A stretch of DNA of 17,480 nt from JBASEY01 sp049652745 (GTDB lineage: Bacteria; CSSED10-310). Each line of letters begins with the position of its first letter. Positions within the stretch are counted from its first letter, which is position 1. Both the position numbers and the translations under genes were made by a program. The stretch covers positions 1-17,480 of the forward strand of contig JBASEY010000041.1 in the NCBI GenBank assembly GCA_049652745.1. The letters run 5' to 3'. Positions 8,408-15,346 of this stretch are shown piece after piece. Under the pieces are notes generated by a model, which was given only the letters and a program-made list of their open reading frames with translations, had not been told where the DNA came from and made no database searches.

Positions 8408-10159
8408 CTACTTTCTGCGTCGAGCGAATCCTATCAATGAGCCGATCGCTAACAACAGGATACCGATACCGGTCAGACCCATTGTCGGGATCGATGAGGG
8501 CGATTCTTCTGCGCCGACAAGGCACAGCGCCAGATTCAGGTTGGTGCCGCCATACATCCAATTGGTGCCGGAACCGGTTCCTATAACCAAGTCATAATCT
8601 GAAGCGCCGCTGGTATAGCTGGGGCAAGCCCACCAGAACCAGCAGTCACCGGAATCGACCGCCTGTACCGAAACCCATCCGCTTTCCATCGATACCGGAT
8701 TGTTCAGCATGCCCGAATATTTCTTGACGAGCCCTGACGCCGGATATCCGAATGCCGGTATGGTTGTATAGGTTTGTTTCATCGGCACGGTTTCCTCATA
8801 AACCAAAGCTCCCGGGAACGGACCATATTCAAAGAACCTGACGATGAAATCTCGCTCCGGTTTGACACACGCAACCGGCCCCCCGCTATATTTAGCTTCG
8901 GCTCCCCAGAATTCCACCGCAGCGATCGGCCGCGTCAGGCCGCTGAAATGATCGGCGGCGATATCGTTTTTATTGGCGTCCGAGGTGTAATAAGCGAGGA
9001 TCGGCTCTTCAAGCGGTTGAGAAAACGCCGTGTCCTGATCGCAATCCAATGGTGATTGGGAGATAAAATAGGCTTGTACCGTGTGATTGTCGTCCATTGT
9101 CAAGGATTCGGTCGGGTTGCCGGAGTACCATAAGCCATCGACCTTCCAGTATGCCAAAGTGTGGAATGGATCGGGAAAGGCTATGAGATCGACTTCATGG
9201 TTTTCTAGATAGGCATGTACACCGGGTTCCGGCGTGACCGAACCGGCGCCGACAGGAGGAAGCATGGTCAAATCGTACGTATCGCCCGTAAAAAACGCCT
9301 GAACGATATAGTTGTCGTCCATCACGATCGTTTCTGTCAGGTTTTCAGAAAACCATCCTCCGTCAACCTCCCAATATTCGAACTCGAAGCCTGCTGCAGG
9401 TGATGCGATAATCGTCGCTGTTTTACCCTCAAAAAATCCATAGGATCCTTCAGCCGGAGTAACGGTTCCACTACCGATGCCACCAGGCGGAAGCATGGTA
9501 AGAATTTTTGCATTAGCGTCATCGACGACAAAACTGGTTGTCAACCACATATTCTCACATCCTTGATTGAATCCTTGTTCTGTCATCATGTCGCAATCGA
9601 CGTTCGAACCGTTCCTATAACGTCCATTACCGGGATAGCTGTTTCCGTCCCAAGTTATTGAGTTGCCTCCCCCGGGAGACGTATCGCAGACTGTGACAAT
9701 CAACGCATTTCCCGTGTTGAACGTGAACGGTGTGTCCAGCGTTGCGAAGCAAAGGCCGCCAATGCCGCTTAATTGATTCAATCCCTCGACAACTTTAGTA
9801 CCTTGTGAAACGTGATCGAAAGATGTGGTACACAGACTTCCCATATCATAGGTATAAGACACCTCTGTTAGAAAAATGGTCAAGGTGTATGTTTCAGGAG
9901 GAACCCAATTTCTTGACCACCAGCCGATTTCGGTGATGGTAACTGTTCCGGTATCGGGAAAAACAGGCGCCAGTACACTAGCCGGAATGCCATATTGAGT
10001 TTCACTATATGGCATGTCGTTTCGCCAGGGCAGGTTACCGGTGGAAACAGTATGGCCGGGACCATGACCACCGACGGTGACGGTGACATCGGCGGCCAAA
10101 ACGACTTGTCCCCAAATAAAAGCGATAAATACGACACAAAGCAGTTTTTTCATCGACAT
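8408..10159 (-). CDS. Secreted protein with InlB-type repeats and IPTL C-terminal sorting tail
   Basis: A 583-residue exported protein of unknown function. Residues 1-22 form a signal peptide (KK, hydrophobic core, cleavage near VVLA-AD). Residues 24-212 are an all-beta-looking domain that I do not recognise. Two related repeats at about 219-290 and 296-366 (each LTMLPP...G.VTP...YW.VDG.W.S.N.TE...MDDN..VQA.F) resemble divergent InlB/bacterial surface repeats. A second beta domain (370-550) contains SGDCWFWWACPSY. The end, SSIPTMGLTGIGILLLAIG followed by LIGFARRRK, is an IPTL-CTERM tail: IPT motif, one membrane helix, basic cluster. In known systems such tails are processed by an exosortase (the XrtH type is linked to IPTL tails); none is in this window. 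The start is ATG at 10159 or the ATG two codons later; an AGGAGGAGGA ribosome-binding site (10161-10170) serves either. Probably surface-displayed; adhesion is one possibility only. Confidence 0.85.
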   Translation of the reverse strand: MSMKKLLCVVFIAFIWGQVVLAADVTVTVGGHGPGHTVSTGNLPWRNDMPYSETQYGIPASVLAPVFPDTGTVTITEIGWWSRNWVPPETYTLTIFLTEVSYTYDMGSLCTTSFDHVSQGTKVVEGLNQLSGIGGLCFATLDTPFTFNTGNALIVTVCDTSPGGGNSITWDGNSYPGNGRYRNGSNVDCDMMTEQGFNQGCENMWLTTSFVVDDANAKILTMLPPGGIGSGTVTPAEGSYGFFEGKTATIIASPAAGFEFEYWEVDGGWFSENLTETIVMDDNYIVQAFFTGDTYDLTMLPPVGAGSVTPEPGVHAYLENHEVDLIAFPDPFHTLAYWKVDGLWYSGNPTESLTMDDNHTVQAYFISQSPLDCDQDTAFSQPLEEPILAYYTSDANKNDIAADHFSGLTRPIAAVEFWGAEAKYSGGPVACVKPERDFIVRFFEYGPFPGALVYEETVPMKQTYTTIPAFGYPASGLVKKYSGMLNNPVSMESGWVSVQAVDSGDCWFWWACPSYTSGASDYDLVIGTGSGTNWMYGGTNLNLALCLVGAEESPSSIPTMGLTGIGILLLAIGSLIGFARRRK

Positions 10160-10313
10160 CTCCTCCTCCTGAATTTAAATATCTATAGGTAAACTAACAA
10201 AAGGCCGACTCCATAAAAAACCATTGAAAACTGTAGAAAATAATCCCAAGTCGTTTATAGCAAAGAGTGAAGAAAAAAGCCATAATAAAATGGGAAGAGA
10301 TTAGTGTAAATGA
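10160..10313. other. Upstream region of the IPTL-tail gene
   Basis: This AT-rich stretch should hold the minus-strand promoter of the secreted-protein gene. Apart from the strong AGGAGGAGGA ribosome-binding site at 10161-10170, I see only poor -35/-10 candidates (for example TATAGA on the minus strand near 10184). No ORF or repeat phrase is visible before the mosaic begins at about 10314. Confidence 0.4.
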
Positions 10314-10575
10314 GCAAGAGGCGAGGGGTAAGGGGTGGGAGTTTTCAATGTCCAACCACCAAGTGGTTGGATTTCAGTATCTATAGTCATCTACCAACAC
10401 GTAGGTGACTAACCAGAAATAAATCTACTGAAAAACCTAACCAGAAACTAGAAACCAGAAACGGCGTGCCGCACAATAGACACGCCCTACACAGGACTCA
10501 GCACTGCATTCGTCGAACGCACGACCAGGAACCCAGTACCAGAAACCGGGAAGCAGTGTCCCGAATTAACGGGAC
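10314..10575. repeat. Repeat/hairpin mosaic next to the S8 protease stop (block 2)
   Basis: It repeats the order of block 1: purine-rich GAGGCGAGGGG, CAATGTCCAA (10346-10355), a 9-bp hairpin TCCAACCAC/GTGGTTGGA (10351-10371), a 10-bp hairpin AGTCATCTAC/GTAGGTGACT with one wobble (10385-10410), CCAGAAAC units (10411-10462), GGCGTG/CACGCC (10463-10486), CAGGACTCAGCACT (10492-10505), an imperfect GCATTCG/CGAACGC (10506-10520), more CCAG(A/G)AAC phrases, and GTCCCG/CGGGAC (10558-10575, loop AATTAA). The last hairpin overlaps the end of the protease gene, whose stop codon lies in the loop. From CAGGACTCAGCACT onward it aligns with 7727-7811 of block 0, with hairpins exchanged. Confidence 0.75.
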
Positions 10576-13559
10576 GGTCCGTATCCCCACATTTTAAATG
10601 CGAAACCACCCATGATATCGTTCATTTCCTGGTTCAGCATGGCGCCGTAGAATCCCAGACCTGTTACGCGATCCTGCCCGGTATCCGGCCATTCGAACGG
10701 AGGAATGACCGTAATATTGGTCGTACCGGTGGGAACATCGATGAATCTGTAATCGATATCCGGGTATTCCGGATAGTCGAAATAGGCCCAGGACGGCCAG
10801 AACCAGAATTTCCCGTAAACTTCCAGGATAAAGAATGTCGCGACTTGGGCCAAAGGCTCGTCAGGGTTGTCCAAATAGCCGATAATGGAAAACTCATCAC
10901 CGGGATGAGCCATATCAGGCATATCCAACCGCACTCCTAACGGATATCCGGGAGTGGGTTCCGGCGTCACTGTAGGTGTGGGTGATGGTGTTATAGTAGG
11001 TCGAGGTGTCGGAGTCGGTTTATCGCAATCGATGTCATACGTGATTTTTATTTCGTCGATGTTCCATCCTCCATAGGAGCCGCTATCGGAGGTCGGACCC
11101 AGGGTCCAGCGGAATCGAACGGCAGGGTTGCCATCGATAAATTCCCCGAGATCGATTTCGAGCGGGAACCAGAAATTCATCTGGAACGGTCCGCCGAACA
11201 TAGAATTGTTAAACAGCGTAGACCATGTTTCACCATCATCCAGCGACACATCCCATGACGCCTGATCCTTGGGATATCGGCCGACGCCGAGCCAGAACGC
11301 AAAAGAGATAGTGGTAGAGGTTACATCGGTCAAATCCAGAGCCGGCGAAACCAAAGCATATTTTGGTTGGTTATGCGCATAAGCCCCATTCAAGTTGTAG
11401 CCGTAGACATGATTACCTGTAAATCCTGATGAGGGGTCTCCATCATTCCCTTCCGGTTTTCCCCATTCCCACTCACCTTCGGTCAACCAGCCCGGATCGG
11501 TATCCATATTTTCCCATAGACCGGTTACATTGCGATAGGTTCGGAACGTATAATAGGCGCCGCCATTGTCATCGATATAAACATTGCCGGCCTGATCGAC
11601 TGATTCGATCATGAAATAATAGGCCGTGCAACTTTCCAGACCGGAAATCGTCACCATATGGTCAGTGTTATATCGTCCTAAAAGGATGCTGTTATCAGGA
11701 GGTGTCGTGTTTCCGTACCAAATACCCGATGTCGACAGCTCGTCCGTCGTCCAGTTCACCTCAGCGCTTGTCGATGTCAGACGGCCGATTTCGACAGTCT
11801 GAACGGCAGGCGCAGAACAGTCGACCCAAGCCGATAGGGTGATGGATTCTGAACCGGTTCCTCCAAAGTCGTCGTCGATATAGGTAACTTGAATATCGTC
11901 GTGTTCGGCGACTTGCAGGATACCATCATCCTCAGTGGCGATACCTTCGACGACAGCGATACTGCCCACGAAAATCCCGGGATCCGTTTCGGTCAACATG
12001 AGCTGCTCCGGCTTGGAAAGTTCAGTTGTGCTGCAAACTGTCACCGATACATCGCCTGCACCGGCGATATCGGAGTCTTTTACGATGATCTCAAGCGTGT
12101 CATCGCACTTGTAAGCGGGTTTGTTCAGGTGGATAATTCCTTTGGATTGAGGCGGAAACACCTCTTGAACTGCGGCATAACAGTCGATTTCACCCCAACC
12201 ATAGACATTGTTCGGATACCCCCGTGTTGAAGGATCGCAATCATTTACTATAGAAACAACCGCGGTTCGCTGAATCGCTTCTCGAGTTGCATCGATATCG
12301 CCGATAAGCCCGGGCTGAGCGGACCATAGAAGCGCGACGATGCCGACTGCGTGAGGGCCGGCCATCGAAGTTCCGCTCATGCTCTGGTAGCCGCCGCCAG
12401 GCACACAAGACCGAATATTCGCGCCGGGAGCAACGACATCCGGTTTGGATATGTTTGGATATAAAGCTGAAGGCCCGCGGCTGGAAAATCCTGAAATCAA
12501 TCCTCCTTGGTTGGTTGAACCGGTTGTGAACGATGTTTCATAATCGCCAGGCGATCGAAGAGTTGTACAGTCAGGGCCTTCATTGCCTGCGGAGACTTCG
12601 ATAAAAATGCCTGCGGCAACGAGTGCTTCGATATCGGTTTCAAAAAACCGGTCGCCGCCATTGAAGCCCCAAGAATTGTTCACGACATGAGGCGCTTTGG
12701 AGGGGTCCGGGTTTTCGCCGTTTAAATCCGTCGGCGCGAGAATCCATTGAAAGGCATCATGAAACCAGGAATATTCTCCGCCGCCTTCACCACTCATGCA
12801 CTTCACGGCAATCCATTTTGCCGAAGGAGCGACACCGATTTGATTGCCGCCTCCGTCGTCCCCGACAATACTTCCTGTCGTGTGGGTGCCATGGCTGTGA
12901 TCGTCGATCGGCGCGTGAGGTGATGTGCCGGTTGCATCGAACCAATTATAGTCGTGGTTGGCTGTCGTGCCGTCCCAACCGCGGTAGTGACCGATCAACG
13001 CCGGATGTTCCCAATCGACACCTGTGTCGTTGTCGCAAATGACAACACCGTCACCTTTGACACCGAATTTTTCCCATACCTCGTCAGCGCGAATCTGAGA
13101 CAGGTTCCATTCCACGCCGCGAGGTACCGGTTGATTTTGGGCTTGTTGCTTGATGTCGGGATCGATGGCTTGAACGTGGACGTTTGAACGAACGGCCGCG
13201 ACATCGGGATGATTTGCCAAGATGCTACGGACGGTTTCATCCGCTGTGACCAAGATCATATTCTGTATCCAATACGGTTTATAATGGATACCGTTTTGAG
13301 TCAGCCAAGCTCGGATATCCATTTGGGAACGTTCGGCTGTAGATCGCAGAGCTTCAAACACATATCGACCTCGCTCTTCCTTGCAGTTCAGCCGCTCAGC
13401 CGGTTCAAGGTCAGCGGTTTCTTTCAATACAACGAAAAAAGAATTTTCTATTTCGTGAGTAAAAGCAGACTGAAAGGGGCGCACAGACGAAACAGGCGCC
13501 GCTGTAATCGTCGGCCAGGCAAACAGAACAAATGCCAGAATAAAAGATATCGTTTTCAT
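10566..13559 (-). CDS. Secreted multidomain subtilisin-like (S8) serine protease
   Basis: A 997-residue exported endopeptidase. Residues 1-21 are a signal peptide. Residues 36-130 look like an I9-type inhibitory propeptide. The peptidase domain (about 150-465) has a full catalytic set: D178 in DNDTGVD, H223 in HSHGTHTTG, N326 in SAGNEGPD (oxyanion hole) and S398 in SMSGTSMAGPH. After a beta domain (470-580) come a fibronectin-III-like domain (582-673), a jelly-roll/MAM-like domain (679-846, with WNIDEIKI at its end), a PT-rich linker (848-870) and a C-terminal domain (871-997) rich in Trp, Tyr and Pro that I cannot assign. There is no IPTL tail. The start is ATG at 13559, eight bases after GGAGG (13568-13572). 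Likely secreted or surface-bound for degrading external protein. The stop codon lies inside a repeat hairpin. Confidence 0.93.
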   Translation of the reverse strand: MKTISFILAFVLFAWPTITAAPVSSVRPFQSAFTHEIENSFFVVLKETADLEPAERLNCKEERGRYVFEALRSTAERSQMDIRAWLTQNGIHYKPYWIQNMILVTADETVRSILANHPDVAAVRSNVHVQAIDPDIKQQAQNQPVPRGVEWNLSQIRADEVWEKFGVKGDGVVICDNDTGVDWEHPALIGHYRGWDGTTANHDYNWFDATGTSPHAPIDDHSHGTHTTGSIVGDDGGGNQIGVAPSAKWIAVKCMSGEGGGEYSWFHDAFQWILAPTDLNGENPDPSKAPHVVNNSWGFNGGDRFFETDIEALVAAGIFIEVSAGNEGPDCTTLRSPGDYETSFTTGSTNQGGLISGFSSRGPSALYPNISKPDVVAPGANIRSCVPGGGYQSMSGTSMAGPHAVGIVALLWSAQPGLIGDIDATREAIQRTAVVSIVNDCDPSTRGYPNNVYGWGEIDCYAAVQEVFPPQSKGIIHLNKPAYKCDDTLEIIVKDSDIAGAGDVSVTVCSTTELSKPEQLMLTETDPGIFVGSIAVVEGIATEDDGILQVAEHDDIQVTYIDDDFGGTGSESITLSAWVDCSAPAVQTVEIGRLTSTSAEVNWTTDELSTSGIWYGNTTPPDNSILLGRYNTDHMVTISGLESCTAYYFMIESVDQAGNVYIDDNGGAYYTFRTYRNVTGLWENMDTDPGWLTEGEWEWGKPEGNDGDPSSGFTGNHVYGYNLNGAYAHNQPKYALVSPALDLTDVTSTTISFAFWLGVGRYPKDQASWDVSLDDGETWSTLFNNSMFGGPFQMNFWFPLEIDLGEFIDGNPAVRFRWTLGPTSDSGSYGGWNIDEIKITYDIDCDKPTPTPRPTITPSPTPTVTPEPTPGYPLGVRLDMPDMAHPGDEFSIIGYLDNPDEPLAQVATFFILEVYGKFWFWPSWAYFDYPEYPDIDYRFIDVPTGTTNITVIPPFEWPDTGQDRVTGLGFYGAMLNQEMNDIMGGFAFKMWGYGPSR

Positions 13560-13688
13560 AATGATTTCCTCCGGAAAAAAGTAGATTAAAATCTATATTA
13601 GAAAAAACAGAAATTCAAGCGATCAAAGATTAAAGTCACGGCCAACCGAATTGCTGAGTCGTGTATAAATTTTTTTTAAAAAAAACAC

Positions 13689-13717
13689 TTGACATTTGGC
13701 CAATAAAATACCATTCT
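13689..13717 (+). promoter_or_regulatory. Possible promoter of the polyamine operon
   Basis: A perfect TTGACA (13689-13694) is followed after 17 bases by CATTCT (13712-13717), which matches the -10 consensus at three of six positions. It is correctly oriented for the SpeD-like gene and would give a leader of about 105 bases containing the possible fold at 13744-13823. The weak -10 keeps confidence moderate. Confidence 0.4.
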
Positions 13718-13726
13718 TTTTAACCG

Positions 13727-13823
13727 CCACATTTGTGGTTTTCTGCCGCCCGTTAGCGAACCCCTCCCTTAGGCAAGGAGACACTGCGTAAGGCGGCGCG
13801 TAGGTTAACCCTTTAAGAGGAGG
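13727..13823 (+). promoter_or_regulatory. Possible structured leader RNA before the SpeD-like gene
   Basis: After a small hairpin CCAC/GTGG (13727-13738) comes a foldable segment closed by GCCGCC (13745-13750) with GGCGGC (13792-13797). It encloses GTT/AAC (loop AGCG, 13752-13761) and CTCC-CTT pairing with AAGGAG (13764-13780, loop AGGC). The CCTCC at 13763-13767 could instead pair with GGAGG of the ribosome-binding site (13819-13823), which would be a switch between two exclusive folds. I do not recognise a known riboswitch family. The pairings are visible, but the regulatory role is inferred. Confidence 0.3.
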
Positions 13824-13832
13824 TTTTATGAG

Positions 13833-14237
13833 TTGGCAAGAGGAAAACACCTTTTAATTGACTGTCGCAATGTCTCCCGCGAGCTTCTCTTGGACGACGG
13901 ACGCGTATTGGATGTCATGGCTCGCGCAGCCAAAAAAGCAGGCTCAACCGTTATTTCGCAAATCCGATATAAATTCGGACCGGATTCACCGGCAGGTTTT
14001 GCGGCACTGGTGATGCTGGACGAAAGCCATTGTTCTGCGCACTGTTACGCTGACCTGGGTCTGATGGCGATGGACGTCTTTACATGTGGAAATACTGACC
14101 CACGTGACGTTCTTCGCTATATCCGTGAGGAAATCGATCTGGGCGATGTAACTGTCGACGAAAGGCCTCGTTTTGTCGAAGCGGAAGATATGGTTGAGCA
14201 TCTCATGCCTGATTTTGTTCGCAATAAGATGGAATAA
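13833..14237 (+). CDS. SpeD-family pyruvoyl-dependent decarboxylase, possibly neofunctionalised
   Basis: A 134-residue member of the AdoMet decarboxylase (SpeD) family, whose proenzyme cuts itself to make a pyruvoyl cofactor from an internal serine. The processing site is E64-S65-H66, with H70 and C85 in the positions of T. maritima S63, H68 and C83 (compared from memory). The segment that is HTWPE in true AdoMet decarboxylases reads HCYAD (70-74), and the residue matching T. maritima Ser55 is Ala57. With no spermidine synthase nearby, this suggests an L-arginine or L-ornithine decarboxylase of the kind reported for SpeD homologs; AdoMet decarboxylase remains possible. The TTG start at 13833 is nine bases after AAGAGGAGG; an ATG at 13828 is out of frame and stops after nine codons. 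First gene of the operon. Confidence 0.85.
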   Translation: MARGKHLLIDCRNVSRELLLDDGRVLDVMARAAKKAGSTVISQIRYKFGPDSPAGFAALVMLDESHCSAHCYADLGLMAMDVFTCGNTDPRDVLRYIREEIDLGDVTVDERPRFVEAEDMVEHLMPDFVRNKME

Positions 14238-14263
14238 AATTCAGGCGGAAAGGTAAATAATAT

Positions 14264-15334
14264 ATGACAAATCGCCGTTTGGGTGACGGGCGGGAGGACG
14301 GCCTGTCGCCGCTCGAAAGCCTGGATTTGAACAAGGTGACATCTTTCGCCGATTTGGTCAAAGCCATGCAAAAAACATCTTTTGCCGGTCGCCGATTGGG
14401 CGATGCGATGGATATCCTGGTCACAATGGCAAAAGATCCCGACTGTACGGTTGTGCTGACCATGTCGGGAGCGATGACGGTTGCCAAACAGGGTTTGATC
14501 GTCTGCGAGATGATCGATCGGGGTTTGGTCGATGCGGTGGTTGCGACGGGCGCTCTGATGGCTCACGGCCTGACTGAGTCCATCGGTTTGACCCACTACG
14601 CCACATCTCCGGATGCCGATGACACGGAATTGTTTCAAAAAGGCTATAACCGCGTTTATGACACTCTCGAACTGGAAACCAGCTTGAATTATCTGGAAGA
14701 GCTTTTGAGGGATATATTGGAAAAGACAATACCGGAAGACGGCGTCTGGTCATCCGCCCGCTTCTGCCGAGCGGTAGGCGAACGTTTGGAGGAAATGAAT
14801 CAAGGGCCGGGAATTCTGCGCTCCGCCTGGAAAAAGAATGTCCCGGTGTTTATCCCCGCTTTCACCGACAGCGAAATCGGGCTCGATTTTTCCTTGTGGG
14901 CTACTCGTCAGCATATGAAAAGCATCGATAATCCTAACGATCCCGATCAGTTATATCGTGCGGTTCCTCCATTCAATCCGTTTATCGATCTTCAGGAATA
15001 TGCACGCCTGATCGGAAAATCGAAGCGGTTGGGTATTTTCACCATTGGTGGAGGCGTTCCGCGGAACTGGGCTCAGCAAGTCGGGCCGTATTTCGATATT
15101 ACAATGACACGACTTGGAGTGACACTGCCTGAACCCCGGTTTAAATACGGTGTCAGAATATGTCCCGAACCCGTGCATTGGGGAGGATTATCCGGCTGCA
15201 CCTATAAGGAAGGTATCAGTTGGGGTAAGTTTTTGCCGCCGGAAGAAGGGGGACGATTCTCTGAAGTGTACGTTGACGCCACAGCCGTGTTGCCGCTTCT
15301 GATGAAAGCGGTTTTCGAAGCGATGGATACTTAA
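14264..15334 (+). CDS. Deoxyhypusine synthase-like aminobutyl transferase
   Basis: A 356-residue homolog of deoxyhypusine synthase, an NAD-dependent enzyme that moves the aminobutyl group of spermidine to a lysine of eIF5A via an enzyme-lysine imine. Bacteria lack eIF5A, so the acceptor here is probably a small amine. Family marks are LTMSGAMTVAKQGL (65-78), VVATGALMAHGLTESIG (92-108), NRVYDTLELE (129-138), VPVFIPAFTDSEIG (193-206), IGGGVPRNWAQQ (261-272) and ISWGKF (318-323) with the catalytic lysine K322, then YVDATAVLPLL. Plant homospermidine synthase evolved from this family, so putrescine-dependent homospermidine formation is the likeliest role beside agmatinase. ATG at 14264, ten bases after GGAAAGG, 26 bases from the SpeD-like gene and 12 from the agmatinase gene. 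Confidence 0.88.
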   Translation: MTNRRLGDGREDGLSPLESLDLNKVTSFADLVKAMQKTSFAGRRLGDAMDILVTMAKDPDCTVVLTMSGAMTVAKQGLIVCEMIDRGLVDAVVATGALMAHGLTESIGLTHYATSPDADDTELFQKGYNRVYDTLELETSLNYLEELLRDILEKTIPEDGVWSSARFCRAVGERLEEMNQGPGILRSAWKKNVPVFIPAFTDSEIGLDFSLWATRQHMKSIDNPNDPDQLYRAVPPFNPFIDLQEYARLIGKSKRLGIFTIGGGVPRNWAQQVGPYFDITMTRLGVTLPEPRFKYGVRICPEPVHWGGLSGCTYKEGISWGKFLPPEEGGRFSEVYVDATAVLPLLMKAVFEAMDT

Positions 15335-15346
15335 AAGGATAGCTGA

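Noticed and set aside
8237..8597. Three short + strand ORFs (67-79 codons) over the repeat block and IPTL gene end
   Set aside because: They are low-complexity translations of the repeat phrases or antisense to the IPTL gene, without ribosome-binding sites or family signatures.
13744..13800. tRNA or integron attC site in the SpeD leader
   Set aside because: There is no T-arm GTTCRA or acceptor pairing for a tRNA, and GTTAGCG lacks the paired R/R'' boxes of attC and an integrase.
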